Positions 1 through 8,784 are shown, counted from the first letter of the stretch. The stretch: 42,974 nucleotides of DNA from Paramesorhizobium endophyticum (GCF_014640615.1 NZ_BMHH01000027.1:1-42974); one strand, 5' to 3'. Translations and numbers: made by a program. The notes: generated from the sequence alone by a model not told the origin.

Positions 1-1372
1 AGCCATCATACGCCCGTCCGTACCCGCATGTACGAGGCAAGGCCGCGGCCCTGCTCGTATGCATACCCTTCATGCTCTCATGGAACATGCCAGCCTTGAT
101 CGCCTCGATGATGCCGCGGATCTGCTTCTCGATCTTGACCAGTTCCGCTTTCCAGGCATCGCCGCTGGAGCGGCGTTCCCGGTTCAGCCGGTTGGTTTCC
201 TCGGCATAGGCGCGCATCGCCTCCTCAACGATCTCAGGCGCCATCATCCGATCCTTCAGGCCGGAAAGCACGCGGGCTTCCAATTCCTCACGCGGGATCG
301 TGCGGCTGTTTGAACAGGCGCCCTTGCTGATGTGGTTCGAGCAGGCGAACCGATGAGCGCCGCGAAGCGAGTAGGGGCCTCCGCAGCAGCCACAGAACAC
401 CAGGCCGGACAGTAGGGACTTCGGGCGACGTGTGCTGTTCAGACGGTTCTTTTTGTGGTGTTTGCGCACGGCTTCGGTGACGTTTGCAAACTTCTCGGCG
501 ATCTCGCCCTGCCGGACACGAACCGAATGCCAGAGTTCGTCATCGACCATGCGCAGCTCCGGGACATCCTTGATGATCCATTCCGATTCCGGGTTCAGAC
601 GTGAGACGCGCTTTCCGGTCGATGGATCTTTGATGTAGCGAAGCCGGTTCCAGATCAGACGACCGATATAGAGTTCATTATTCACCAGTCCAGTGCCGCG
701 CTTCACATGGCCCCGGATGGTGGTGTCGCTCCAGAGCTTGCCAGCTGGACCGGGGACACCTTCCTCGTTCAATGTGCGGGCGATTGTACGCGGACCCACG
801 CCAGCGGCGAACTCCCGGAAGATGCGCCGGACAACATTCGCTTCGGCTTCGTTGATCTCGCGATCACCACGAATGGGATCGCCGCGCGCATTGAGTTGCT
901 TGATGACGTTGTAGCCGAAGCATAGCCCCCCACCTGACTTGCCTTCCTCGACGCGGCCACGTATGCCGCGATGGGTTTTGGCGGCAAGGTCTTTCAGGAA
1001 CAGCGCGTTCATCGTGCCCTTGAGGCCGACATGCAACTCACTGATCTCGCCCTCGGACAGCGTGACGATGGGAACGCCAGCGAATTTGAGGTGCTTGTAG
1101 AAGGTGGCGACGTCAGCCTGGTCACGACTGATACGGTCGAGCGCTTCCGCTAGCACAACGTCGAAATGGCTTGCCTGCGCATCCTGAATGAGTGCCTGAA
1201 TGCCGGGGCGCAGGATCATACTTGCGCCGGAGATGCCAGCATCCTTGTAGGTTCCGACGATCTTCCAATTCTCGCGCTTCGCCTGCTCGCGGCAGATGCG
1301 CATCTGGTCTTCAATCGATGCCGCGCGCTGATTGTCGGAGGAATAGCGGGCATAAAGTGCAACGCGGGTCAT
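1..1372 (-). CDS. Large serine recombinase (resolvase + recombinase + zinc ribbon), runs off the left edge
   Basis: Site-specific recombinase of the large serine family, expected to cut and rejoin element ends through a serine-DNA linkage. The N-terminus begins MTRVALYARYSSDNQ, which holds the nucleophilic serine and Arg of the resolvase domain (about residues 1-150). LSRDQ-type and GLKGTMNALF motifs follow, then a recombinase domain with the GVPGPAGKLWSDTTI stretch, and a Cys-rich zinc ribbon (FCGCCGG ... CSN ... GACSN). The start at 1372 has a GGAGAG ribosome site. It is clearly homologous to the recombinase at 38616-40283. The C-terminus departs from the family pattern after ESMKGM, where a roughly 40-bp imperfect palindrome is read through, and the frame is still open at position 1. 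The 3' end is therefore outside the window and may be rearranged. HigA lies 12 bp upstream. Confidence 0.9.
   Translation of the reverse strand, partial: MTRVALYARYSSDNQRAASIEDQMRICREQAKRENWKIVGTYKDAGISGASMILRPGIQALIQDAQASHFDVVLAEALDRISRDQADVATFYKHLKFAGVPIVTLSEGEISELHVGLKGTMNALFLKDLAAKTHRGIRGRVEEGKSGGGLCFGYNVIKQLNARGDPIRGDREINEAEANVVRRIFREFAAGVGPRTIARTLNEEGVPGPAGKLWSDTTIRGHVKRGTGLVNNELYIGRLIWNRLRYIKDPSTGKRVSRLNPESEWIIKDVPELRMVDDELWHSVRVRQGEIAEKFANVTEAVRKHHKKNRLNSTRRPKSLLSGLVFCGCCGGPYSLRGAHRFACSNHISKGACSNSRTIPREELEARVLSGLKDRMMAPEIVEEAMRAYAEETNRLNRERRSSGDAWKAELVKIEKQIRGIIEAIKAGMFHESMKGMHTSRAAALPRTCGYGRAYDG
26..64. repeat. Imperfect GC-rich palindrome at the recombinase 3' part
   Basis: The arms gcatg-tacgag and ctcgta-tgcat surround a ccgcgg centre, with the inner arms caaggccg and cggccctg pairing apart from one mismatch and a bulged base. 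It sits exactly where the recombinase reading frame stops resembling its family. It may be a recombination or insertion junction. It could also fold as an RNA hairpin. Confidence 0.4.
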
Positions 1373-1384
1373 CGGTTGTCTCTC

Positions 1385-1765
1385 CTAGGCTACCTTATCC
1401 ATCCGGCTTGGCCGGATTAGCACCTCGGCCGAGATGCCGAGGCGGATATGCAATTGCCGGATCATGTCGATCGATAGGCTGCGCTTGCGGTTGAGCACGT
1501 CTGCAACCCGATTGCGCGGTCCGATCATCGGCTCCAGATCTTTGCGGGTCAGTCCCTGTTGCTCCATGCGGAAGCGGATCGCCTCTACCGGATCAGGTGG
1601 ATCCATAGGATAGTGCTTCGCCTCATAGACGTCGATCAGCGTTGCCAGCACATCCAAGCGGTCACCTTCTGGCGTGCCGCTCTTGGCGCCCCACAGCCGT
1701 TCGACATCGGCTAGCGCTTCATCGTAATCCGATTCCGTGCGGATCGGTTTCAGATCAGTTGCCAT
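1385..1765 (-). CDS. higA: HigA-like antitoxin, XRE helix-turn-helix
   Basis: Antitoxin of a type II HigBA pair, 126 residues. The N-terminal half (ESDYDEALADVERLWGAK) matches the long HigA form (COG5499 type). The C-terminal half carries an XRE-type HTH around LTRKDLEPMIGPRNRVADVLNRK. The start overlaps the toxin stop by 11 bp, so the pair is translationally coupled with the toxin first, as is usual for higBA. HigA should neutralise HigB and repress the shared promoter. The module lies between the small recombinase-associated gene and the recombinase, which are adjacent in the copy near 40 kb. Confidence 0.85.
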   Translation of the reverse strand: MATDLKPIRTESDYDEALADVERLWGAKSGTPEGDRLDVLATLIDVYEAKHYPMDPPDPVEAIRFRMEQQGLTRKDLEPMIGPRNRVADVLNRKRSLSIDMIRQLHIRLGISAEVLIRPSRMDKVA

Positions 1766-2078
1766 GTTCGATCTCCTTCACGTCGATCCTGTCATAAGCC
1801 TTGTGCGTGCCGAGCCACTTGATCCAGACGATACTCTTCTCAAAGTCCGCCGACACGATGAGGCGGTAGTCATTGCCCTTGATGTTGAAGACGATCCGCT
1901 CGGCACTGACGATGCTCGCCGTCGCATAAAGTCGCTTCACATCGGCGGTGCTCACCCACTCCGCCTTGCTGACTTCGTCGAACCAGGCATCGAGTGCAGC
2001 CTTTACGGCCGGCTGCTCTTTTTGCCCCGCGAGGCTTTCGACAAATTCGCGCAAAGTACGGCGGGCAATAATCCTCAT
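1755..2078 (-). CDS. higB: HigB-like mRNA interferase toxin
   Basis: 107-residue toxin of the HigB_toxin family (RelE-like fold). These proteins cleave mRNA, usually on the ribosome. Family features include the MRIIARRTLREFVE start, a central IVSAERIVFNIKGNDYRLI strand pair, and the C-terminal VWIKWLGTHKAYDRID, with the basic and aromatic residues (R, K, H, Y) typical of the active face. The length is normal for the family. It is the first gene of the pair. A possible TTGAGA / TGATAA promoter and the short inverted repeat gacc-aaaac-ggtc lie just upstream (2091-2111), a likely HigA operator. Confidence 0.87.
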   Translation of the reverse strand: MRIIARRTLREFVESLAGQKEQPAVKAALDAWFDEVSKAEWVSTADVKRLYATASIVSAERIVFNIKGNDYRLIVSADFEKSIVWIKWLGTHKAYDRIDVKEIEHGN

Positions 2079-2090
2079 CTGTCACCTTTA

Positions 2091-2111
2091 TCACGGGACC
2101 AAAACGGTCTC
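2091..2111 (-). promoter_or_regulatory. Candidate higBA promoter and operator
   Basis: On the minus strand TTGAGA is followed at short spacing by TGATAA just before the higB start. The inverted repeat gacc (2097-2100) / ggtc (2106-2109) lies within it. The spacing is not ideal, so this is a candidate only. Confidence 0.35.
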
Positions 2112-2112
2112 A

Positions 2113-2154
2113 AGAAAAAACGGCATCAGCCCGGTGCAGGGAGCTGGCACCGGG
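2113..2154 (-). terminator. Stem-loop with T-run, terminator of the small recombinase-associated gene
   Basis: cccggtgc (2130-2137) and gcaccggg (2147-2154) form a perfect 8-bp stem with a 9-base loop. On the minus strand a run of six T follows after about 9 bases. It separates the 2202-2399 gene from higB, suggesting the toxin-antitoxin module brings its own transcription unit. Confidence 0.5.
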
Positions 2155-2201
2155 TGAAAATGCGTACATGTCGCTTGCCAGCGAGGCCGGCAGTTGAACC
2201 A

Positions 2202-2399
2202 TCAGGGCGAAGAAAGGGGCTTCACGTGCTGTTGTTTCTGAGCCTTGCGCTCGAACTGCTCGCGGGCGATCTGGCGGCCGATCAACCGAGCGATGGACTG
2301 GATCGCTGCGTCGGTGCGGGCAAGCTCGTTCCGGCCCATTTCCTGTTCGGACGAGGGCGAAATAGCATTGTTGCTGATCCTGTTCCGCTTAACTGCCAT
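2202..2399 (-). CDS. Small recombinase-associated protein
   Basis: 65-residue protein of unknown function. The motif IARLIGRQIAREQFERK matches LARLLGEQLARENFAAQ in the 75-residue protein directly upstream of the other serine recombinase (40297-40524). I infer a small accessory protein that travels with this recombinase family, perhaps a directionality or DNA-binding partner. The start at 2399 (MAVKRNR) is preferred. An in-frame start nine bases upstream gives METMAVKR, and a longer one reaches 2438. The IS at 2448 sits immediately upstream and may have replaced its promoter. Confidence 0.6.
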   Translation of the reverse strand: MAVKRNRISNNAISPSSEQEMGRNELARTDAAIQSIARLIGRQIAREQFERKAQKQQHVKPLSSP

Positions 2400-2518
2400 T
2401 GTCTCCATAATTCCATGCCCGGAAAGGGCAGGGGACATGGAAGCGTGGGTAATCCCCCCGCCAATTAACGGGCTTCAAAAGTAGAATTTTCTCGGGCTTT
2501 ATGATCGAGGAGATTTTG

Positions 2519-2782
2519 ATGAAGACGAGCAGATTTAGCGAACCCCAAATTCTTGCGATCCTGCGCCAGGCGGAAGGCGGGGTCCCTGTGTCCGAGATAT
2601 GCCGGGAACATGGGATGAGCACGGCCGCCTTTTACAAATGGCGGGCCAAATACGGCGGCATGGATGCGTCGATGATCAGCCAGATGAAGGCTCTGGAAGA
2701 CGAGAACCGTCGGCTCAAAAAAATGTATGCCGAGATGAGCATGCAGGCTGAGCTTCTGAAGGAGGCACTCGGAAAAAAATGA
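2519..2782 (+). CDS. IS3-family transposase OrfA
   Basis: 87-residue helix-turn-helix protein (HTH_8/transposase_8 family) that binds the IS ends. It starts [19 protein letters not shown] and ends in a leucine-zipper-like coiled coil ([17 protein letters not shown]). The start at 2519 is chosen for its GAGGAG ribosome site; an upstream ATG at 2501 is less likely. The A7 run at 2773-2779 next to the stop is a likely slippery site for a -1 frameshift giving OrfAB. Confidence 0.93.
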   Translation: MKTSRFSEPQILAILRQAEGGVPVSEICREHGMSTAAFYKWRAKYGGMDASMISQMKALEDENRRLKKMYAEMSMQAELLKEALGKK

Positions 2783-3606
2783 CGCGGCCATCTATACGCC
2801 GGGAGATGGCCGGGAAAGCAGTGGCGTTGCGTGGGGTAAGCATTGCGCTTGCCTGCCGCACCTTTGGTATCAGCGAGACCTGCTATCGTTACAGCGCCAA
2901 GCTGAACGACGAGAACGAGCAGATCGCCGACCTGCTGATCGGGCTGACTATAGCCAAGAAGAGTTGGGGATTCGGCCTATGCTTTCTTTACCTGCGCAAT
3001 GTCCAGGGACATCGCTGGAACCACAAGCGTGTCTACCGCATCTATCGCGAGCTGGAATTGAACCTTCGGATCAAGCCACGTAAGCGGTTGAAGCGCGACA
3101 AGCCCGATGCACTGGCCGTGCCGGATGCGCCGAACCTGGTCTGGTCCATGGATTTCATGGCGGATCGTCTGGAGGATGGCAGGCAATTCCGGGTGTTGAA
3201 CGTTCTGGACGACTTCAACCGCGAAGGGCTGGGCATCGAAGTGGATTTCTCGCTGCCGGCCGAGCGCGTCATCCGCAGCCTGAACCAGATCATCGAATGG
3301 CGCGGCAAGCCATTCACCATCCGAGTCGACAATGGCCCGGAATATATCAGCGGCAAGCTGATGAAATGGGCTGCGAACCAGGGCATTGCCTTGAACCACA
3401 TCCAGCCAGGAAAGCCGCAGCAAAATGCCTATGTCGAGCGCTATAACCGCACTGTCCGGCATGAATGGCTCGACCAGTACATCATCGAAAGCATCGAGGA
3501 GGCACAGGAATTCGCCACGCAATGGTTATGGACCTATAACAATGAACGGCCCAATATGGGCATCGGTGGCATAACGCCCGCACAGAAACTGAAAATGGCC
3601 GCGTGA
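2779..3606 (+). CDS. IS3-family transposase OrfB, DDE integrase domain
   Basis: 275-residue catalytic half of the transposase. An N-terminal HTH_21 region is followed by the rve integrase core. The DDE triad is visible as D in [14 protein letters not shown] in [11 protein letters not shown] and E in [14 protein letters not shown], followed by the typical [14 protein letters not shown] end. Its ATG overlaps the OrfA stop in the -1 frame. No lesion is visible, so the element looks competent. Confidence 0.94.
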   Translation: MTRPSIRREMAGKAVALRGVSIALACRTFGISETCYRYSAKLNDENEQIADLLIGLTIAKKSWGFGLCFLYLRNVQGHRWNHKRVYRIYRELELNLRIKPRKRLKRDKPDALAVPDAPNLVWSMDFMADRLEDGRQFRVLNVLDDFNREGLGIEVDFSLPAERVIRSLNQIIEWRGKPFTIRVDNGPEYISGKLMKWAANQGIALNHIQPGKPQQNAYVERYNRTVRHEWLDQYIIESIEEAQEFATQWLWTYNNERPNMGIGGITPAQKLKMAA

Positions 3607-3648
3607 ATTCTACTGCGGAGCCCGTTAAAAATGGGGGGATTACCCGTG

Positions 3649-4021
3649 GAATGCCAAATTGAGGAAGGTCTCGCGGCACTCCGTGCGGTGAATAGGATGC
3701 CTTGGCGTAGAAAAGGGATGGGGCACACTGAGGCGGAGAGAGGGTGAGTGAGGCCCATATGCTCAATTCGTACTCGGTCGAGTTCGAATCGGTTCCGGTC
3801 GATTGGTCGTTTTTGACCCTGCGTAGACGTAGCTTATGGGGCATTAGACGACCGCTATCCATAGCACTCGATTCGAGTAATCGAGGTACCTGAACTTCGA
3901 ATCCAGAAAGCTTAACGAGCGGAAAGTAATGGGTCGGCAACTGCTGGGCCGTCATCCGCTTTAAAGCGGACATTCACTTTAGACGGGCTGACTTGCGTTA
4001 CAACAGCGTTCAAGAAACATC
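3649..4021. other. Intergenic stretch without a recognised gene
   Basis: About 370 bp between the IS and the end of the helicase gene. A minus-strand frame from 3973 is open but runs through the IS right end, so it is not one gene. It contains the palindromes ccgctttaaagcgg (near 3957-3970) and ctcgattcgagtaatcgag (near 3867). No conserved protein was recognised. Confidence 0.5.
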
Positions 4022-7000
4022 TTATTCCTTTTTGTCTTGTAGCAAAGCTATAATCTCCTCAAAGTCGGCAGCGTCTACTGAGAACATCTCTTTTATGCGG
4101 GCATTTTCTACTTTGTCGCGAATTGTATCCCACTCGTCCGTAGCCACTCTAGTGATCTCCGAAGATAGGGTGGAGTAGTGCTCAATGGTGGCGAGACGAG
4201 ATGAGTGTCCTGCATCGACCGCGAGCGCAAGTTGGTAGGGATTATTAAAACCTTGGCGAACTAGCTGTGGCAAAAAGCCAAGCATCGGCGACACCGTTTT
4301 CTCGGTCTCAGCGGTTAGCTTCTGCGCAACTTGGCTGAGCACACCACATAGAAACCCCATATCGGGCGCAACGCGGAGCACTAATCGACGCGCGCGTTTT
4401 GCTTTTTTGTCCGCTTTTGTAGGCCGTGCGACAATGCCCTCATGAGCCGCCACAAACGCCGCGATGTCCGCCTCCATTTTTTCCAGAGTGTCTCCGGCAA
4501 ACCAACACTGCAGCGCAAGGCGGGTCCCTTCAATGCCGATAGTTCTTTGATCGGGTAGGCTTTTCTGGGCAGTAAACGCCCGACCGAAGACTCTGCCCAT
4601 GGCATCGGGTCGCAAGAAAAAGTCTGTGTCGACATCGTCGGCGCTCAACTGCGCTAACATCCAATCTATCCAGGTTGACGCCTCTAGAGCGTCAGCTGGC
4701 GCTGTTTCGTATGCTTTCACCAGCTTCCCGATGAAACTAGGCGATGCACCGGTTTTGGCCGCCAACTCTTCTTGCCATGGCAACCCATCTTGTTCTGCAT
4801 TCTCACTCAAGTGCTTTGTAAGTGTGGCTTTTCGCTTCTCTAGCCAGGCATCCGCTTCAGCAACACCCTTTAAACGACGTTGGAAATAGCCGAACGTACG
4901 CTTCGACAGTTTTTCAAAGGTCTCGATGCCTTCTCGCTCTTCACCAAGCGAAACCGCCAGCCTACGCAGAAGGTAGTCAGCATCACTACCAGCAACGCCT
5001 CTCGTCTCAATTATATCGAAGAGAACGGTAAGTGGGTCGGCAAGTGGGAGACATTGATCGCCGTCCGCGAAGACGAGTTGAAGATCTCCGTCGTACTCCA
5101 CATACTTAGTCGTCAGATCGCACCAAGTCGGCTGTCCCGGTATTACGATGGAATAGCCAGTAGCCGCTTGCCCAGCCCGCCCGGCACGACCGAGGGCGTT
5201 CAGAATTTCGTGTGGTTCCAGGTTCGACCGTCTTTTCTCTTCTGGATCGCTTTCATCGAGTCGATCCATTGAAGCTAAAATCACAACGTCACAAGGAAGA
5301 TTAAGTCCCTGTGCAAGTGTAGATGTCGCAGCAAGTACCTTCAGCTGGCTATCGCGGCGACGGAACAAACCTTCCACCAGACGTCTTTCGGTAGGCAACA
5401 ACTCGCCATGGTGAACTGCAGCGATCATTGTTCCGGCATCGTAAAGTGCGGCCTCTGAGCCTAACTCTTTAACGGCGGTTTCTCGAAACTCGTTTTGTGT
5501 ATCGTCCCGTTCGCTTTCGAACGCTTCCGACTTTTTGTTCAAAGCGTTGGCAACGCTGCCGCAGGTCACGATGCTTTCACAGAAAACAATTACCTTTAAG
5601 CCGCTGTCCGCGAACCGCTTAGCGATTGTCGCAGCAACTTCGTAGCGATTTGACGTTAGATATGGACCTGCCCTGCTACTCCCGTATCCCAAAGGAACCG
5701 GGTCCGGAGTCAATGGGCGCAGCAGCAATCTATCTGGAGCATCCGGATGCCAACCGCTTGATAGCGAGAACATGCCATACGGTCGAGCGGCTGGTCTCTT
5801 ATTGGGTGGGTCACCTCTTAGGGATTGCTTTTGATCCGTTATCTCCGCTTTATCATACAGGACACAGCTTCTGAGCTGACGCGTCGGTTTCCATTTGTAA
5901 TCGAATGCTTTGACACTACGTCCGACAATAGATTGCAGCCAGTCCGCGACTTCCTGGCCGTTGCTTACCATTGCGGAAAGCAACAGATAATCGGCGCCAG
6001 AGTTGATTGATTGAAACGTCAGCAAACAAAGCATTGCGTCGATAGACCGGCGATCGATCCTTGTATGCTCTACGCCTGCATCCGATAAATTCACACCCAA
6101 CAAGTGAAATTCGTCAAATACGAGAAGACCGACATTCTTAAAAAGTTCGGGCGCGAACGTTAGAAGAGCAAAACACCTTTCGGGCGTAGCGACAGCGATA
6201 TCGGGAAGGCTTTCGGCGGTGGCCTCCACTCCGACATCTTCGATACTTTCTGCCTTGGCTAAGCCGACAACTCTCTCATTAAGGTCATTTTGAACCTGAC
6301 CTACCAGAGCGTGTGTCGGTGCTAGGTACAGCACGGTCTTACCTGTAGCCAAAGTCGCAGCAATCTTCAGGGCAGCGAGAGTTGTCTTCCCCGACCCCGT
6401 AGGGGTGGTCATGACTAAAGAATTGCCCTGATCCAAATAGCCAGTTGCTATCGCGTCTCGATGATTTTCCCAAAGGAAGGGCCATCGGCCTGCTTCGCTC
6501 TTTAGCCACTCGCCCCAGCTAGCTTGGTCTGCACCTGAGGGCGACGGAGTGAGAACAAGTACATCCTGCCCGAATGAGCTCGCCGTTCGTTCGAGAAGCG
6601 CTGCCAAATGGTATGGCCCGGCGAAAACTGACGTCGCGGAGAAGTTTTCGATTGGCCCTGCTGCGGTCGTTTCTTCGATCGCAAATTTCTGGACCTGTCG
6701 AAAACTGGCTAGAGCATTTTCGATGCCCTCCAGCCCTGTTTCCCCCAATCCAACGGAAGCCAGCACTTGCAGAGCTCGCAGCAACTCTCGAAATAGCAGG
6801 TCTGCAGCCAAATCAGTCGGATTGGATGTGTCCAGAGCTTCTTGCTCGGCATCAATCTCGAGCAGCGATCTGAACTGACCACGGGCAAATCGACCGATAG
6901 CCAAAATCAAGGCGCGGCGGATCGCGTTTGGCTCACGGGCCGCACTAATCTCTCGAGACGCTTCATAAGCATCGGATGATCGTTGTGCGATTAAGAAAAG

Positions 7001-7366
7001 AAGTGATGCGGACAATTCCGCGCCTACCATTCTGTCATTAAGTGCCGTCGGCGCATCTGCGCTCGCGAGGAGCCTTGAAATTTGTGCCAGGACTTGCCTT
7101 GCCGAAGCGGCCACGAAAGCAATGGATCGGCGGCGAGCACTTTGCACATCGAGAACGATTTCTGCTTCGTATGCATCCGCGAGCCTGCTCATGCGATCGG
7201 CGAGTTGAGACAGGTTCTGTAGCTGCGGATTATCTGTTCCCATGGCCAACCTGGTTGCAGCAATGTCTACGTACGCAGCGGTTAGCTCATCGACCAAGTT
7301 CGCAGGGTCGAGACCAGGCAGCGGTGCGGCAGAACGAACGAACTCTGCGGTGACAGGATCGAACAT
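4022..7366 (-). CDS. Ski2-like DEAD/DEAH helicase of a two-gene defence cassette (HamB/AbpB-like)
   Basis: 1114-residue superfamily 2 helicase. About 300 helical residues precede the motor. Motif I is TTPTGSGKTT near residue 320, motif II is DEFH near 416, motif III is SAMVSN, and motif VI is ALGRAGRAGQ near 725. The GRAGR form and long C-terminal helical part are typical of Ski2/Hel308/Lhr-like enzymes. It lies 2 bp after a nuclease-like gene, so the two form an operon in the order nuclease then helicase. That order and these sizes match Hachiman (HamA/HamB) and AbpAB phage-defence systems. In Hachiman, HamB is the DNA sensor that controls the HamA nuclease. The assignment to that group is inference. 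The SF2 helicase call is firm. Confidence 0.85.
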   Translation of the reverse strand: MFDPVTAEFVRSAAPLPGLDPANLVDELTAAYVDIAATRLAMGTDNPQLQNLSQLADRMSRLADAYEAEIVLDVQSARRRSIAFVAASARQVLAQISRLLASADAPTALNDRMVGAELSASLLFLIAQRSSDAYEASREISAAREPNAIRRALILAIGRFARGQFRSLLEIDAEQEALDTSNPTDLAADLLFRELLRALQVLASVGLGETGLEGIENALASFRQVQKFAIEETTAAGPIENFSATSVFAGPYHLAALLERTASSFGQDVLVLTPSPSGADQASWGEWLKSEAGRWPFLWENHRDAIATGYLDQGNSLVMTTPTGSGKTTLAALKIAATLATGKTVLYLAPTHALVGQVQNDLNERVVGLAKAESIEDVGVEATAESLPDIAVATPERCFALLTFAPELFKNVGLLVFDEFHLLGVNLSDAGVEHTRIDRRSIDAMLCLLTFQSINSGADYLLLSAMVSNGQEVADWLQSIVGRSVKAFDYKWKPTRQLRSCVLYDKAEITDQKQSLRGDPPNKRPAARPYGMFSLSSGWHPDAPDRLLLRPLTPDPVPLGYGSSRAGPYLTSNRYEVAATIAKRFADSGLKVIVFCESIVTCGSVANALNKKSEAFESERDDTQNEFRETAVKELGSEAALYDAGTMIAAVHHGELLPTERRLVEGLFRRRDSQLKVLAATSTLAQGLNLPCDVVILASMDRLDESDPEEKRRSNLEPHEILNALGRAGRAGQAATGYSIVIPGQPTWCDLTTKYVEYDGDLQLVFADGDQCLPLADPLTVLFDIIETRGVAGSDADYLLRRLAVSLGEEREGIETFEKLSKRTFGYFQRRLKGVAEADAWLEKRKATLTKHLSENAEQDGLPWQEELAAKTGASPSFIGKLVKAYETAPADALEASTWIDWMLAQLSADDVDTDFFLRPDAMGRVFGRAFTAQKSLPDQRTIGIEGTRLALQCWFAGDTLEKMEADIAAFVAAHEGIVARPTKADKKAKRARRLVLRVAPDMGFLCGVLSQVAQKLTAETEKTVSPMLGFLPQLVRQGFNNPYQLALAVDAGHSSRLATIEHYSTLSSEITRVATDEWDTIRDKVENARIKEMFSVDAADFEEIIALLQDKKE

Positions 7367-7368
7367 TG

Positions 7369-8217
7369 TTAAACCGCCATCGACTGAATTTTTGCGACGA
7401 CTTGAGTAGCTAGATCGTCAAGGTATTTCCGAACATCCTTCATTGGCATTACTTCGGCCAAACGAGCGGTGACCTCACCGCCGGCATTGTCATCGAACCC
7501 GTTAAATAAGTGGCTATATGCGTCGTTCTGAATCTGGTCGTCTCCTACGGTGAGGGCGACCCTAAAATGTCGGGCTCGTTCCCAAACCAGACGAGCGATC
7601 GCCAATTCCCGATCTTCCTCCTGGAGAGAGGAGAGCAGCGGTGTGATAGCATCTAGGACTTCGATATCCCTGTTTCCCGCTATGATCGATTTGACGTCCG
7701 GCCATATACTGGAAGTGACAAGGCCACGCGGGCTTATTGACGCTTTGTCTTCGCAAAGGACAACCCGCGATAATTGAACGTTCGCGATGTCAACATCCAC
7801 CAGAACCCCATCGAAACCCTTGTCCGCCTTTCTAACATGAGGCGGGGTCGCTTCCGCCGTGGGAAATTGAAGTCGGGCTGCGATCCAAGAGATATGCTGA
7901 AATAGTAGGCCGTCTCGATGTGACATGCGAGCGTCCTGTTTCTTTTTCGCTGACTCCCTTATGTCGGCGTCCGCACTTTCCAAGTCGGCAACAATGTCTG
8001 AAATATCGTACAGAAGTAAGTCGATGGCACCCTGCTTAGCGTTTCCAAACAAACCTATGGTACCTGGTTCGAGCCCCTGCATGATGCGGAATGAATGAAG
8101 CGGTTTTCGCAGGTAGAGCCAAGCCAAGGCGTCTACCAAAACATCGTATTGATCTACGGACCACTGCGTGAGCACACAAACGTTATTGTCCTCAGCTTGT
8201 AAAAATCCCAGAGGCAT
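7369..8217 (-). CDS. PD-(D/E)XK-like nuclease paired with helicase (HamA/AbpA-like candidate)
   Basis: 282-residue protein not confidently matched to a named family. The candidate catalytic core is KGFDGVLVD (residues about 132-141) followed by a strand ending in VVLCEDKAS (about 151-159). An acidic residue before an E-x-K motif on successive strands is the PD-(D/E)XK signature and resembles the HamA (DUF1837) core. The N-terminal half (VDALAWLYLRKPL, LLFQHISWIAARLQF) looks helical. The start at 8217 is chosen because GGGAG lies upstream; a TTG start at 8241 is also open. As first gene of the operon it is the likely effector, with the downstream helicase as sensor or motor. Confidence 0.6.
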   Translation of the reverse strand: MPLGFLQAEDNNVCVLTQWSVDQYDVLVDALAWLYLRKPLHSFRIMQGLEPGTIGLFGNAKQGAIDLLLYDISDIVADLESADADIRESAKKKQDARMSHRDGLLFQHISWIAARLQFPTAEATPPHVRKADKGFDGVLVDVDIANVQLSRVVLCEDKASISPRGLVTSSIWPDVKSIIAGNRDIEVLDAITPLLSSLQEEDRELAIARLVWERARHFRVALTVGDDQIQNDAYSHLFNGFDDNAGGEVTARLAEVMPMKDVRKYLDDLATQVVAKIQSMAV

Positions 8218-8750
8218 ACGGTGGTATCTCCCAGAGCCCAAAGTCTATACGAATCGACAGGTCGCTGTCGGACCGTAGCACGTTCATGTGCGGGAAGGGT
8301 AAGCAACCCCATGCAGACAATCCTATTACGCCAAGAAATTATTGACAGTAAATCGGTCTAGCGAAGAGCGGCGACTGGATCCGATAGCTATTCCCTTTGA
8401 GCGTCTTGAAGCTGTGATTCCGCTCGCGGCCCCATATCGGCCGTTCATCGGCGTGTAACGGGAAACTTACTTATGAATTTCTTCGAGCTTAATCTGGCTG
8501 CCGGTCCTACCTGCAAGTTCATTTAGAGGGCTATGGCGTAAACGTAGTTCTCATCATCACGTGGTGCGGCGCAGGAGTTCTACAGTATGGTGGTGCTCAG
8601 GCACTAAGGGCGTTGCCCTCGCGCCAGCAAGGTAAGTGAACCGCTCAGGGCGGTATCCCCATCCTTCCAAATAGGCTTGTGCAGGCCGGGTGATCCCCCT
8701 CCGCCCTGGCCGCCGTTGCTGTTTGCTACCCCAGTCTCGCCGACGGGCAA
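8218..8750. other. Intergenic region between defence cassette and ardA
   Basis: About 530 bp with no convincing gene. It must hold the minus-strand promoter of the nuclease-helicase operon and the start of the ardA leader. The right half becomes rich in short GC stems such as cgctcagggcgg. A 17-codon frame at 8473 is not supported. Confidence 0.4.
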
Positions 8751-8784
8751 GGGTTCAAGAGCGGCGCTTCGCTGCTCTGAACCC
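8751..8784 (+). promoter_or_regulatory. Strong hairpin in the ardA leader
   Basis: gggttc and gaaccc, then agagc and gctct, then gcg and cgc, pair across a 3-base loop to give about 14 bp with one bulge and one mismatch. It lies 10 bases before the aaagga ribosome site of ardA. Leading-region antirestriction genes of conjugative elements are often driven by hairpin promoters active on single-stranded DNA. That role here is inference. Confidence 0.5.

Larger units (their letters stand above)
2448..3644 (+). mobile_element. Complete IS3-family insertion sequence (IS407-like), 1197 bp
   Basis: The ends are imperfect inverted repeats sharing ggtaatcccccc, taacgggct and agtagaatt. The 4-bp direct repeat cgtg flanks the element (2444-2447 and 3645-3648), the duplication size expected for the IS407 group. 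It encodes orfA and orfB with a -1 overlap. The intact ends and duplication point to a simple, fairly recent transposition upstream of the small recombinase-associated gene. Confidence 0.92.

Noticed and set aside
3482-3973. 163-residue minus-strand frame
   Set aside because: It crosses the right end of the IS, so the reading frame is a chimera. No family was recognised for the part outside the IS.
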